Shown here: positions 20,166 through 33,095 of the stretch, piece after piece
Numbering within the stretch: position 1 is the first letter of the stretch
Layout: every line of letters begins with the position of its first letter
NCBI GenBank assembly: GCA_019054805.1
Contig: JAHQIY010000008.1
Span: 295,501 to 359,500, forward strand
Direction of reading: 5' to 3'
Length of the DNA stretch: 64,000 bases
Source: Brachionus manjavacas
Lineage: Eukaryota; Rotifera; Eurotatoria; Ploima; Brachionidae
Notes under the pieces: model-generated
The model's database searches: none
Seen by the model: the letters and a program-made list of their open reading frames with translations, nothing else
Told to the model about the DNA's origin: nothing
Position numbers and translations under genes: made by a program

Positions 20166-21237
20166 TATATCCTAAATAAAATAAAAATAATTTTAAAAAG
20201 ATTTAATTAACTGAAGATGATTCTTGCATTTTAAAAAGCTTGAGAGATTTGAAATTTATTAATAATTTTGATAGTTTATATTTGATAGAGTTAAAATTGA
20301 CAACACAGAGTTCCTTTATAGCTAATAAGAGTGAATCAGAGAAAAATGAAAATCAATTAGAGGATGATTTTGAATTTCCAGTTGAATTTCTTGACTTCTC
20401 GACCCAGAAAATTTTATTCAGAGTTGTTTAAAAGTCTCAAAAAAAAGTCTAAGTCCGGACTTTAAAAATCCGGATTGTAATTTTTTTTATAAAAAAACAT
20501 TTTAAAGTCTAAACTATTATAACTTCAATAAAAAAAAATTGAAATTTCAAAATTTAAATTTTTAAAAATTTTTTTCAAACCAAAGGAGATCGAAACCTTC
20601 TCCTTTAGATTATATAATCATCACTTTAACCATTGCTCTATTACATCTAACATTTAACATCTGTTTAATTATTAAATTTAAATGATTAAATTGATAGAAA
20701 AACAAAATTTAGACATAATTTAAATTTGAAAAATGATTTGAAAAAAAATTCAGCAAAATTGAAAATTAAAATGAAATTTTTACCATTTAAATTTAATAAT
20801 TAAATAAATAAAGGATAGTTCAATTAAAAAAATATTTATCTATCAAAAATAAAAATAGCTTTTCTCTACTTGAAAAGCTTATTTTCAATTTAGGAGGAGA
20901 CACCATGGTAAGGGTAGGGTAAACTAAAGATTTAGATTAGATTAACTCTTTTCTTTCTCTAATCGTACTGGTGTCTTTTAAAAGCGCCATTTATATAATG
21001 GCTAAACCAATCTGAACTGCTTTTGTCAGTCTTTAACAGGGGTTGGTTTGGATACCACTCGCCCGGGTTGAAGCGGTCTTTCCGATTAGACCCTCACAAG
21101 TTGAGTAAGCGAGGCTATTTTGTCATGGTGACAGATAGCTAATGATGCTGGCGATGACCTTTGCCTATCATAGTGTTGGTTTTGATACCATCATAAATGG
21201 CATAAGAGTTCTTTAAACGCCTAAAAAAATTGTATGC
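20166..21237. other. Intergenic DNA upstream of the gypsy remnant
   Basis: It holds the second copy of the 18470-18660 unit (20240-20431, with a 63-codon open frame starting MRDLKFINNFDSLYL that I do not regard as a gene) and, at 20419, one end of a CAGAGTTGTTTAAAAGTC-type MITE. A block at 20880-21230 is less AT-rich and could belong to the LTR or leader of the gypsy element, but I found no matching second LTR. Confidence 0.4.
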
Positions 21238-21450
21238 GCCATTTTTAATAAACTATTTACTCTATTTCATGCTATTTACTCCCTTTTTGTTCAAGAGGTT
21301 CCTGTGGGACGGAATTCCTTAATAAATATATTTAAGCTTCGGGGTGCCCATTTTTAACATAACTAGATCTCTTTATCATGCTAAAAACATTCTAATTATT
21401 ATTATGTATCGAATAGCATGAAATAGAGTAAATAGTTTATTAAAAATGGC
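21238..21450. repeat. Perfect 39-base inverted repeat, 135-base loop
   Basis: The arm 21238-21276 (GCCATTTTTAATAAACTATT...) is the exact reverse complement of 21412-21450. The loop (21277-21411) contains GGTTCCTGTGGGACGGAATTCC. It is unlike the AT-rich background. The two exact arms suggest the ends of a young mini-transposon or a strong hairpin. Confidence 0.7.
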
Positions 21451-22048
21451 ATCGTGATGAGCGCATTATGGAATGGACTTTTGGAAAATCAAACAATCTA
21501 TCATTTAACCATATTTCCTATTTTTTTCTAATTAAGTTAAGTTTTGTTTAGATTTTTAAGTTTAATTTATTTTAAAAAAAAAGCTTTTACATTAGTAAAC
21601 CGAACTTAATACGCGTAGTCCGATAAATGTTAAGAGAATCTTGCCGTATAATGGACTATACTATTCATTTTCTATAGTCACGCAAAGCTTTAACATCTTT
21701 TTAGTTTTTATTTAAGGCGTCGAAAATTACAAGCAATTTATTCTTAATCTTCACAAACAATGAATCAAACAACCGGTCTTTTTTTTAATTTATATTTGTA
21801 AATAAAATAAATATAATTGTAATTATTTTGATTTAATTGTATTTTTGTACAATTAAATTTGTTATTCAAATAAATCGGTGAAGATGAGTTCGACTTAACT
21901 GAAACTGAAGGCTAAATTACTAGATCTGACGACGAAATAGATCTAACAGAATGTTTCAGAGAGCGACATTTTTCATAATTCGGGATCGATACGATTTGGA
22001 AAATGATATTCAAAGGATATATAAGAGAGATTTGAGAAGAGCTAGTTT

Positions 22049-24640
22049 GTGTTTTTAGCTCAAGATTTGAGTTTAAAAAGGTTTCTAAAACTAAGTCTAT
22101 TCTCCTCAATGCCAAAGGCTAGGTCAAGTCCTAAGTTAACCGCTAACAAAAGTGGTGCCCTACGGGAGGATGAGGAACAAGCTCAACGTGCTGCTAAAAG
22201 AACAAGCAAGTGTGCCAAGTCCAGAGGTCGTCCACCCAAGATCGCTCGACTTGATAAGGAACCTGATAATAATTCATCTTCAACCTCTTCTAACTCTAAA
22301 GTCGATTCTAATTCAATAATAAAGCTTGACAGAGCTTATTTAACTTCTTCTTTATTTGACTCCTACCTTTTTCACTCACCATACTACTTGCTAGACCAAA
22401 AGGCTAAGGAAAATGAAACTATTCCTAATAATTCTGATGTTTTAAATGTTTCTCAAATTGTAACTGTGACCGTGAACCCAAACAACTTGTTCGAGGTACC
22501 CGCTTGTATCTTTGGCCAGTCAGTTAAAAATTGCCTTGATACGGGTTCCACCCGTACATTCATAAATACTTAATGACATAATTACTTTAGACGCACCCAT
22601 AAAAATACAATTAGGGAATCAAGACTCCATGATTTGCCAAGACATGGTATTTCTCCCACTAACTATTCATGGTGAAGTCTACTCTTTTGAATTTATTGTG
22701 GCAGAAAATTTGCGTTTTGATTCCATTTTAGGTATTGACTTTATGAACACTTATGACGTAGCTTTTTGACCAGCATCTAAAACCAGTAGTTTGGACCATG
22801 ATTTTGACCCGTTGGAATCGCCACAGCATCGGTTCCAAATGTACTTGACTTTAACGAAAGACCTTTCCCTACCATCACACAGTTACACATTAATGGACAC
22901 TAAACCATCACAAAAGTTTCGAAATAAGGCCCTGGTTGGGAATCACCCGGCACTGGTAAAGATTCGGTGTTTGTGTAGGAAAAGTGATAGTCGAATGGAG
23001 TGAAAGTGTCACTATCAGTTTAAGTAATCTAGCCGATCATTCTGTAGCCTTACCAAGACGAACAATCGTGGGTCAGTTAAAGCAAGTTAAGGATAAAGAT
23101 TATCATTTGATTACCTTAGAGGAGTGGACAACACCCGAGGTAAATACAGACAAAGAAAGTGCTGAATTACCGGAAGGAGTTGATCTCACCGATTGTGAGC
23201 TCGATGAAGAACAACTGGTTCTTCTTAAATATTTACTATGTGCCAATAGTGATTTGTTTAGTAAAACGTTAGCCGAGCCAGGTAAAGCTGTTAACGTATC
23301 ACATCATATTCCCACTGGAGATAACTTACCAGTGAATAGCCCGCCGTATAAGGCCGGAATAAAGAAAAAGAAAGTTATTGAATAACAAATAGAGTATATG
23401 CTAGAAAAAGGGGTTATTCAGCCAAGTCAGAGCCCTTTGACTTCGCCAGTGGTTCTTGTGGGAAAAAAAGACGGTACTGTACGCTTTTGCGTTGATTATG
23501 GAAAAGTTTATGCTATCACGAAAAGGGATGTTTACCCTCTACCAAGAATTGACGAAAGCCTTAATACTAGGACAAGCCTCGTTCTTTTCTGCACTGGATT
23601 TAACTTCCGTGTACTGGCAAATTCCTATGGCACAAGAAGACATAGAAAAGACTGCATTTATAAGCCATTACGGTCTGTTTGAGTTCAAAGCTATGCCTTT
23701 TGGCTTATCGAATGCACCCGCTACGTTCCAACGTTATATTGACGCTGCTTTTGCTGGATTAAAGTGGACGTGCTGCCTTGTATACTTAGATGACGTCATT
23801 ATATTTTCCAAGTCATTTGAGGAGCATATGGAATATTTAAAACTAGTATTAAATCGTATTAGGAAAGCTTACTTAAGGATCAAAGGATCAAAGGATCCAA
23901 ATGCTCATTTTGCAGACCGGAGCTTATTTATTTGGGTCTATAGTTTCCTCCCAGGGAGTACGCCCGGATCCAGCAAAAATACGCGCCACTAACAATTTAT
24001 TAGGGTTTAAGAATAAGAAAGAACTTAGAAGCTTTTTAGGATTATGTGGGTATTACCGTAAATTTTTTAAGGATTTTGCTAAGATAGCTCAAAAGTTGTA
24101 CGAATTGACCCACAACGACACTGAGTTAGTCTTCCTTCTGCTGAGCACCAGGAAGTATTTGAGCATCTAAAAACTTCGTTAACTACTGCTCCACTGTTAA
24201 GTCATCCACACTTTGATTACTTTTTTGTCATACAGTGTGACGATAGTGACAAAGGTTTGGGAGCAGCGCTAAGTCAGGAAATTAATGGGGAAATTCGGGT
24301 TATCCAATACATTAGTAGACTGTTATCATAATCGGAATCTAAATGGACGATTCGACAAAAAGAAGCTTTAGCTATCACATGGGCGTGTGAAACACTTAGA
24401 CCATTTATTGTGGGTACCAGATTTATTGTAGAGACAGACCACCAGTATCTTAAATGGCTAAAGGAAGCAAAGTCGGCCGCTCATTTAGTTAGATGGGCTC
24501 TAAGATAATCAGAATTTAATTTTGAACTCATTTTTGTACCTCAACATCTAGTAGCAACAGTTCTGGACTATTACCATTCTGTAAGTTTGAGTCATGTGGG
24601 TCGGGGTTATAATTAGGTATTTAGGTAATTAGGCAATTAT
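22049..24640 (+). pseudogene. Ty3/gypsy retrotransposon pol remnant
   Basis: The order is a basic, AT-hook-containing leader region (SRGRPPKIARL), an aspartic protease motif CLDTGSTRTF near 22538, then reverse transcriptase from about 23398. The RT shows SPVVLVGKKDGTVRFCVDY, FSALDLTSVYWQIPM, FEFKAMPFGLSNAPATFQR and the catalytic box LVYLDDVIIF near 23785. Next come RPDPAKIRA and LRSFLGLCGYYRKF. RNase H follows (24180-24530: QCDDSDKGLGAALSQ, RQKEALAITWACETLR, VETDHQYLKWLK). Frameshifts and stops break it at least six times. An in-place duplication (GGATCAAAGGATCAAAGGATC) sits near 23878. Integrase and both LTRs are not found; the 3' end is replaced by LINE sequence. Confidence 0.88.
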
Positions 24641-24696
24641 ATAATTAGGTATAAAAAAGAAGTACATTCTAATCCCGAACATTTTTATCCAGATAA

Positions 24697-25712
24697 AAGA
24701 ACACAAGAAAGTAAGAAGAAACTTTAAAAAAACTCGCTGTCAAAAGCTCAAGCAAAAATATAATCAACTTACATTTGAGTTAAAGGCCTCTTTAAAAAAA
24801 TTCTGGAATCAAAATTGGTTTGTTTTTACCAAGAAGATGGGAAAAAACCCACTTCAAGTAGACCTTTTTGGAAAAAATTAATAAATTTAAAACAAAAAAA
24901 GGATCAAATTTAATCCTAAATTTGTTTTCAAATGACAAGGATTTCAAAACTAATTAAGAAAAGGGAAAATGCTTTGGAGAACTCTTATCTTCAATATTTA
25001 GTCCTAATTCTGATTTAATAGATCTTGATAAAATTAAATTTTAATATACAAGTAGACGAAATTAAAGAACGCTGCAACAAAAGGCTAAATACTATTAAGA
25101 TACTGTCAAACAAAAAATCGGGTCTTACTCAAAACACACTAGGAAATTTATATAAATCTTTAGTCGGATCTATTTTAGACTATTCTTTTCCTTGCTTGAA
25201 TTCATTTTCGGAAAATAATATCAAACTACAAGCAATTCAGAATTCAGCAGTTAGATCAATCCTTAAATTAAAAAATGATTCTCCTTCCGAACATCGTGCA
25301 TCATGAAGCTTTTAATAAACTTAAATTACTAACAGTCTCAAATTGGCTTTTTGAGTTGAGTGAGAGATATGTTTGGACAGAACTGAGTCATTCTATTCCA
25401 TTAATTGTACGACGGTGGAGGTTTCGAAGAAGGTTTCGAATTGAGATATATTGAATATCCAATTCAATTGTCTAATTGTTACCTTACTATTTCTTCCGTT
25501 TTTCCTGAAACCTGAACTATGTAAACATTTGCATGTAACAATCTATGTCTTCTAAACTTTCATTTTTTTTTTAGCTTATTTACTTTATTTTGATTTTTTT
25601 ATCTCATTTTATTAACTTTAATTTTATTTTTTATTTTGATTTTGATTTTTTTAATTAATTCTGAAGGAGTTATAGCTCGGTACAGAAAGCAAATAAAAAA
25701 AAATTAAATAAT
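24697..25712 (+). mobile_element. Jockey-like LINE copy A, 5' truncated and lacking the RT core
   Basis: It aligns with the ORF2 of the 47290 copy from its linker (AAGTAAGAAGAAAC, CTCGCTGTCAAAAGCTCAAG) to about 25025. It then jumps about 1 kb to the post-RT region (ILSNKKSGLTQNTLGNLYKS, LVGSILDYSFPCLNSFSENN, 25035 on) and ends with GAAGGAGTTATAGCTCGGTA at about 25670 plus an A-rich tail. The catalytic FADD box is therefore deleted. Confidence 0.85.
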
Positions 25713-27808
25713 CTTGAATACAAATAAATCAATTTTAAGAACAAAACCTCTAAATAAAACAAGGTTAGTAATTACACATTGTAATTGTTCTCATCTCCCC
25801 AGCAAGATCAGCCTATTTGGAATTTTTTTGACTAAATTATATTGAATTGTATTATCCAGATATTGTATTACTTAATGAAATAAAAATTGATTCGAGTGAA
25901 TCAAACATTTTCTTAGATTTTAATAATTATAGATCAAAAAGTAAACCACGCAATAAGAATGATAGAGGAGTAGCAATTTTAGTAAAGGAAGAATTAGAGT
26001 TTGCCCAAGACTTTTCGTTTGATGAATTTTCTTCTGAACTACTTTGTACCAAAATAAATCCAGGAAAAGATCAATTATACATTTTCAGCTTATAATTAGA
26101 TCAATTATACATTTTCAGCTTATAATCCACCTAATAAAATTTTAGTATATTCGAAAAGATAAATAGGAATTGTAAAAATTATGTTCTCGGGTGTGACTTA
26201 AACGCCAAAACAAAACAATTAGGATGCAAATGAGAAAATGAAACTGGAATCATTTTAGAAGGCCTTATTAACGAGCTTAATTTCACAGTAATTATTAATA
26301 AGTGTGCAACCTTAAACATATTCAATAAAGAATATTTCGAAATTCTTGATTTATTCTTAGTCTCATCTTCATTGATTGTTAAATTGACTGATTTTAGGGT
26401 TTTTCAATAATCAAGATATGACCAGTGATCATTTCCCAATTGAGGCATGCATATATTTTGATTACTCAATTATCTCTAAAACACAACCAAAGAAGCTTAA
26501 CTATAAAAAAGCAAATTGTTTTTTTTTTCGTGAAATCCTAAATGGTCAAGACTCAGGATTATATTCAGAATCAATTGACAAACTAAATTAAGAAATTGCC
26601 AAAATATTAACTTCTACAGCTCATAAAAGCATTCCATTCCAAACAAATAGAATTTCCAAAACAAGTCTCCCACCGAACATTGTCAGTTTAATTAAGGAAC
26701 GCAGGAAAATAAGAAGAATATTTCAAATAACTCGTTGTCAAAATACTAAAAAAATATTCAACCAAATGACTTCAGAGTTAAAAATCGGTTTAAAAAATTT
26801 TTGGAATCAAAAATGGTCTGATTTTATTTAAAAAATTGGGAAAAATCCGCTTTAAAGTACACCATTCTGGAAAAAAATTAATAAGTTTCGATCTAAGAAA
26901 GGATCTGGATTAATACCTACTAAAATCTTTTATAATAATGAATTTAGAACCGATCAAGATATGGCTACCTTTTTTGGTTAATTTCTTCAAAAAACTTTAA
27001 GTCCGAATAATGATCTAATTAATCCCCAAAAAGATAGAGAAATAATTGATTTTAATTTTGAGTTTTTTAATAAGGAAAATCAGTTGAAATTTGACTAGCC
27101 TATAAGCACTAAAGAGATAATATCATCGATAAATAGGTTAAAAGACGAAGCAGCTTCTGGACCAGACCAAATTCATAACCTTATGTAAAAAAATTTACCG
27201 CAAAAAATTCTAAAAGACATAATGTATCTTTTTAGTTTAAGTTTAAGTTTAAGTTTAAGTTTTTTTAGTTTACTATGTTACCTAAAAATTTCATTTTCGG
27301 AGACAAACATTAAAAAAATTCAAGTCTTACAAAACCCAGCAGTTCGTTTTATACTTAAACTAAAATATGATACACCTTCCATTATTTTGCATCATAAGGC
27401 CTTTAATAAACTTAAATTCCTAACTGTCTCGAATCGACTTTTTGAATTGAGCGAAAGAAATGTAGCGGGAGGACTACGTCATTCTATTCCATTGGTTGTA
27501 AAGCTGGTTGATGAATTTAAAGGAGTTTTTGAATTAAGGTATGTTGAATACCCGTCTCCATTGTGTTATTGCTATCTTACTGTTTCTTCCTTTTTTTCTG
27601 AATTAACAAATATTTAAAAATATGTATTCTGTTACTCTTTATCAATATTTATCTACTTTCTAACTTATATCATTTAAACTTTATTTTTTTCTTATTTTTT
27701 ATTTTAATTTTATTTTATTTAACTTTATTTTAAATTTTAAATTTTCTTCTTTTTTTTAATTTATTCCGAAGGAGATTTAACTCGGTACAAATAAATAAAT
27801 AATAAAAA
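25713..27808 (+). mobile_element. Jockey-like LINE copy B, decayed, endonuclease half plus 3' end
   Basis: It begins at the start of ORF2 (CAATTTTAAGAACAAAACCTC, 25731). The apurinic endonuclease domain follows: IVLLNEIKIDSSESNIFLDF, GVAILVKEELEFAQDF, and SDHFPIE near 26420. The linker and the start of RT (DEAASGPDQIHNL, 27140-27185) are also present. The RT centre is replaced by a (TTTAAG)n run at 27232-27262, after which the C-terminal portion resumes (FILKLKYDTPS, FELSERNVAGGLRHS). The 3' end is CCGAAGGAGATTTAACTCGGTAC at 27764. Several stops show long decay. Confidence 0.85.
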
Positions 27809-27814
27809 TCTTTT

Positions 27815-28935
27815 GATAGTGTTTGAAGTCGAAGTCGCAGTCGAAATCTTTTGAAGTCGCAGAAAAAATCTGCACCTTGACTAATAATTCCATCATAGTC
27901 AAGGAGCAGTCAGGTTTCCGTAGAAACAGAGGAACAGCCGATAACTTGTTCTTTTTAGTTCAAAAAGTCAGTGAATGCTTAATGCTCAAAAAAGGTGTTT
28001 GTAGTATCTTCCTTGATATTTCCAAAGCTTTTGATCGTGTATGGCACAATGGGTTTTTTTACAAATTAATAAAGTTAAATATTCGTAAATATTTAATACA
28101 ATGGATCATCCCATTTCTTCATCTTAGGCAATTACAAGTTAATCTGAATGGCCTCTTAAGTAAATTGTTTTATATCAAGGCTGGTGTTCCCCAGGGTTCA
28201 GTAATTAGCCCCTTACTTTTCAGTATTTATATTAACGATATTCCGAATAGGGACAAATCTTACCACAGTTACTCTTTGCTCTTTGCAGACGATCTTGTAA
28301 CTTTCTTCATATACAAAAAACCTGGTAATATTCAAGCCTCAATAAATAATTATCTGAAGGAATTAGAACCATGGCTAACAAAATGGAAAATGAATGTTTC
28401 AGTGACCAAATCCTCGTACACAATTTTCTCTAAAAGCAAAAAAATACTTAGCCTAAAACTGAATTTATTTAACCATAATCTCCCGTGTACCAATACAATT
28501 AAATTCTTGAGTATAATTTTGGACAATCAACTTTCCTTTAAGAACTACATTGATGAAATAAAGAAGAAATGTAACTCTAGTTAAACTTAATTAAAATATT
28601 ATCAAACAAAAGTTGGGGACTTAGTCAGTACACTTTAAGTACACTTTATAAAACCCTAATCGGATCAATTATTGACTACTCATTTCCATGCTTAAATCTA
28701 CTTTCAAATGAGTCTAATAGGAAACTTCAAGTTATTCAAAATACAGCTATTCGTTTAATATTAAGACTGAAAATGGACACTCGCCTAGAACACCATCACC
28801 ATCTAGCCTTAGATAAACTAAATACTCATAGGAAAGACAATCGTCTTTTTGATCTGAGTGAGAACTATATCAGGTGTGGTCTTAAAAACTCAGTACGCTT
28901 TTGTTTTATTATTAAACATTGTTTTATTATAAATC
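27815..28935 (+). mobile_element. Jockey-like LINE copy C, RT domain open, 5' and 3' truncated
   Basis: A 253-codon frame (27823-28584) holds most of the RT palm: EQSGFRRNRGTADNLFFLVQ, LDISKAFDRVWHNGFF, AGVPQGSVISPLLFSIYIND and LLFADDLVTFF with the catalytic FADD intact. A frameshift follows at about 28580, and homology continues to about 28900 in another frame. It lies directly behind copy B, making three same-strand LINE copies in a row. Sequence divergence from the 47 kb copy is much higher, so it is an older or distinct subfamily. Confidence 0.87.
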
Positions 28936-31900
28936 GGTAACAAATGCTTTTCTTTATCTAATTAAACAATATTTGATGGAAGACTAATGCGAAGTTTGAT
29001 TTCAGATATTTTATTTAATCTTTGTTCATTTAAATCTTGTACAAACTCGTATAATTATTTTTTTTTACAATGGTTCAAATTCGGCCGTTAAGGAGTTCAG
29101 TTATTTTCAAGATAAGCGTCTACCTGAATGTTGGCTTAATTATAATTTAATTATAACAAAAAAAGAAGTACTGAAAGAAAAAAGTATTAAAGCATTTGTG
29201 TCAACCATCTCGATGCAAATCTTAAAAATTTCAATAGATTAGCTTTCCGATTATCTATTAACCTTTGTGGTGGATTTACTCACATTGAGAATTGTAATTT
29301 TCGAAATTGTGGCCAAATATTAAGAATTGATGGAAACCACAAGATAATTGAAATGTATTTTTCCAATGGTTAAAATGCGAAATTTAGAATTTGGTATATA
29401 ACAAAAAATATAAGATTAATTGTATTAAAATTTCTCAAATTTAAGGAAATAACAAAAATGGTTGTCAACATACTCTAATAAAAAAGGTTATTATTGCAAA
29501 GATCATCATCAAGTTGATCCACGAATTAAGTTCATATCAGGACAAGAAAAGTTTTAATGCAATAACAGTCAAGTTAAACCACAAAGGGGAAGGCTAGCAA
29601 ATGAAAATTTAATTATACATGATAGCTTTTTAGACAAAACGATCAGATCATGTTATGAGTGGATTATTCGGATCAGTTACCGTTTTGGGAAAATAAAAAC
29701 AAAATACCAGCCTCAAATTTGGCTTCATTTTTAAAACAATTGCCATGCAGACTAAACTTCAAGTAAAACTCAATAAAAATTTGCGCTGCCTTATGAAAAA
29801 ATCGAGGACAGGAGGTGAATTTTTGGCGGTCTATAATTGACTACAATTTCCTCAGTAAGTTTAAATTCAGCTGAGATGCTTGTTTAATAATACTCCGCGG
29901 ATTATGGTCTGTTTTTTTGCCAAATACTTTATTTTTTCAATGACAACCAAGCATTTTGTTTTAGCCTGATCAGGGACATGAATATGGCTTTATTTTACTA
30001 GCACAGGCTCAACCATTCTTGTAGTTCTTATACTCCCAAAACATTTATTTTTGGAACCATATTATCATCATTGTCACTTTAATACACTAAATTTGGATCG
30101 TATTCATCTAGAATTGTAGGATTAGAAACTGATTCTTTGATACTTAATGAAGAATCAGTAGCTGTATTTCGAATTGGTTCCTCAATCTTTGCTGTTGAAA
30201 TTTCTTGAAACTTATTTGATTGTTTCCGAGGCACCTATTTTGTTTCTAAATCCAAGAGGTGAATCCAGATTTAATTATAAATATTTCTTAGTCATCCATT
30301 TAATTTTATTTGAAGAATAATATTGAAATAAGTATATATGTTCCTAATCTGTCAAATTCCAAAATGTCAGCAATCATCGTTCATTTTATTTTATTTTAAT
30401 TTTTTTCAAATCAAACAAAACATCAATTTTTATATTCCGATCAAAAAAATTCAAAAGTTTTATTTAATAGCATGCTTTTTCAAATTGTTATATGCAAATA
30501 ATAATTTCAAAAAGTTGCAATGAAAAATTAGTTTTTGAAAAGCTGACTTTAAAAAGCCAACTATGAAAAGCTTGCTATGAAAAAAAAATTTCCAAGAAAA
30601 AAATTGCAATTAAAATATTTTGAAATGAAATAATATGCTACGGAAAATTTAAGTTAGAATTATTCTTTCATGGATTTGAGAAGTTGGGCGCTTCGGAATG
30701 CGGACAACTACATTTGTCACTCTGTTCACATCTGTGTTCTCGACTCGAGCTTAAAGGTTAAAATAAGGATTCTATTCTTAGCACTTCAAAACGTTCAATT
30801 ATTTGACAAAAAAAGCTTATAAACAAAATATATTGTATTAATATTTAACCAGTTACATTTCTCTTTTGATAAAATCTAATAGTTTGATAGTTTTTTTGAT
30901 TAAGTTCTTCAACTTGAGCCATTAGACCAAGCTGTTTCTTTTCAACTTTAGTTGAAAAATGGAATGAAATGAAAATTTAGCTGAGTTTGTGATGCAAATT
31001 TAAAAATAATAGAATAATCTTTAAAGTACGAAAAAAGTGATTAGATTCATTGATTTAAACTTTTTTTTTTATAAATCAAAAAACAAAATCGAACAAAATG
31101 TTTAAAATATATTGAACTCTACAAGATAAAAAATTTAAATCTTTTCGATAATTCGCTTGAAATTTGTTTTCAAAATTTCGAAAAAAAATGAAAACGCATT
31201 AAAGATATTTCAATTTTTAAAAACGACAAGTCATTTTGAAGTTTATAATCATTTTCGATGTACAAAATGATCAAATGCATTTTTAGTTGTTAAATAAATT
31301 GCTATTATTTAAAATGGTAAGTGCAGAGGAACATTTTTGGATTTAACATACTTTGTAATTTTCTTTAAATTATTACTTTTTGCAGTCAATTTAAAGGTTT
31401 TTAAAAATCAAAAGAAACATTTTAAAGCATCAATTTTTATTAAATTTATCAAATTATATTTTAAAAAAATTCAAAATAAAATTTTTTGGTTTGAAATAGA
31501 AAAATAAAGAGAAAAAAAACAATTCTTTTATATTTATTAAATCTAAAATTGTAGCTACAGTTAAAAATGCTACATTAGTCTCTTCTCGAATACATGGAAA
31601 GTATTTTCGATAATAATAAATATTCTGATGTATTCTCGAATACATATTTAATAAAATTAACTATTCTTTTTCGGAATGAATACCAAAATAAGTATTCTCA
31701 AGACTTTACGAGTTATTGACATCGGACCCTTATATAAACTCCCTTATAGAAAAGATATTATTTTTAGAATTTACTTTTGGCATATAATTATTCCCTGTGT
31801 TTATTTTATGCAAAAAAAAAACTATAATACTGAATTTAGAACAAATTTATTTATTTAATATTATTTTTTAGAAAAAAGTAACACAAATTAACTAATTAGA

Positions 31901-31953
31901 ACAAAAAAATAAAAATATAATCAAAATATATTTTTTAAATACAAAAAAAATAC
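28936..31953. other. Intergenic DNA with unassigned coding-like debris
   Basis: From 29080 to 29760 short open pieces look like fossil coding sequence (NLIITKKEVLKEKSIKAF, LSINLCGGFTHIENCNFRNC, YYCKDHHQVDPRIKFISGQ), each broken by stops. I cannot assign them. The remainder to 31953 is AT-rich with no gene that I can support. Confidence 0.45.
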
Positions 31954-32827
31954 TTAATTTATTTTTTTTTTGTTTTTTGATCCGGCTGGTCTTCCGCGCT
32001 TATTTTTCGGTAATTTTTCAATAACTTCAACACTACTTTTTTTTGCTAATGGCTCGGCTATCTCTTCTGTTTTAGAATCTTCGCAACTACTGATGCCTAT
32101 TTCATTGATTGCTTGAGTTTCATTTGGCTGTTTTGTCAATGCTTTTGCTGTAAGCTTCGGACGACCTGCACGTCTTTTTCTTTCAAGAGGAATGTTCATC
32201 GCAATATCTTTGAAGTTACAGAGTTCTTAAATAAAAAAAAATAGATATTAATATTAAAAAAAAATTTAAAATAATTTAAAAAATCAAATTTGATAAAAAG
32301 TTATTAAGTTGGTCAATTCTCGGACACTCGATTCTTTCTTCTTGTAACATGTCGATGATTGTAGCTGGCTTTATATCTTAAAAACAATCATTAATGAAAA
32401 TTTAAAAAAACTTGTTTTTACAAAAATACTTACTCATTTTCTCGTATTCTATAATCTTGCTTCTTGCTGGTTCTCTAATTACTGAGTATGTTTTACGTGA
32501 CTCCCAATCACTGTGCTCATGATTCTCTCTAGTCATTTCTATCATGACTGCGTCGTTGCTTTCCAAATAGGGGACAATTTTAAGTCGAATAGTACATTTT
32601 GTACATTGATACCATATTACATCTGCTTGCAATGTTTCGGTCGCTCTTTTTATAGTCCAGTTATTTCCTTCAAATTCTCGATCTAGGCATTCTTTAGCAT
32701 TCTCCAAAGAAGGAAAACTACAGAAAGGAAAATAAGTTTTACCTTTTCCTCTAGTTTTTCTCTTTGAATTAGGTTCAAAAACCTGATCTTGAGAAATGTT
32801 ATTGGGGATTTCTTCGATTAAGGACAT
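31954..32827 (-). pseudogene. MULE-type transposase remnant: zinc-finger N-terminus and AT-hook C-terminus
   Basis: The first exon (32827 to about 32430) begins MSLIEEIPNNISQDQVF and carries a WRKY/FLYWCH-like finger typical of MULE N-termini (WYQCTKC...HEHSDW). It ends at a good donor, AAATGA^GTAAGT. A second in-phase piece (NIKPATIIDMLQEERIECP) follows behind an AG near 32390. The DDE core is missing. A last segment (32199-31954) holds AT-hooks RKRRAGRPKLTA and KNKRGRPAGSKNKKK. LINE copy D lies immediately upstream of its start codon. The 19090-20165 element has the same gapped architecture in a different family. Confidence 0.62.
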
Positions 32828-32975
32828 TTTTTTTAATTTTGGATTTATTATTTATTTTTATTTATTTGTTTTCTGTACCGAGCTAGAGCTCCTTCAGAAT
32901 AAGTTAAAAATTAAAAAAATAAAATAAAAATGAAATAAAATAAAATAAAAATAAAATTAAAGTTAAAAAAATAAG

Positions 32976-33008
<33 letters not shown>

Positions 33009-33095
33009 AAAAAAAAGTAAATAAGCTAAATAAATGAAAATTAAGAATATATAAAATTGGAAAAGATTGTTACATGTGGCTCATGTTTAAATAGT

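Noticed and set aside
20240-20431. 63-codon ORF as a gene
   Set aside because: It lies in a directly repeated unit whose other copy (18470-18660) is interrupted by stops, and it has no recognised product.
20880-21720. 5' LTR of the gypsy element
   Set aside because: The sequence is less AT-rich and a TGTTA start occurs near 21628, but there is no second copy to compare and no clear primer-binding site, so I did not call it.
27232-27262. (TTTAAG)n as telomere-like repeat
   Set aside because: The run is short, internal to a LINE remnant and not the animal TTAGGG or a known variant; slippage in A/T-rich DNA is enough to explain it.
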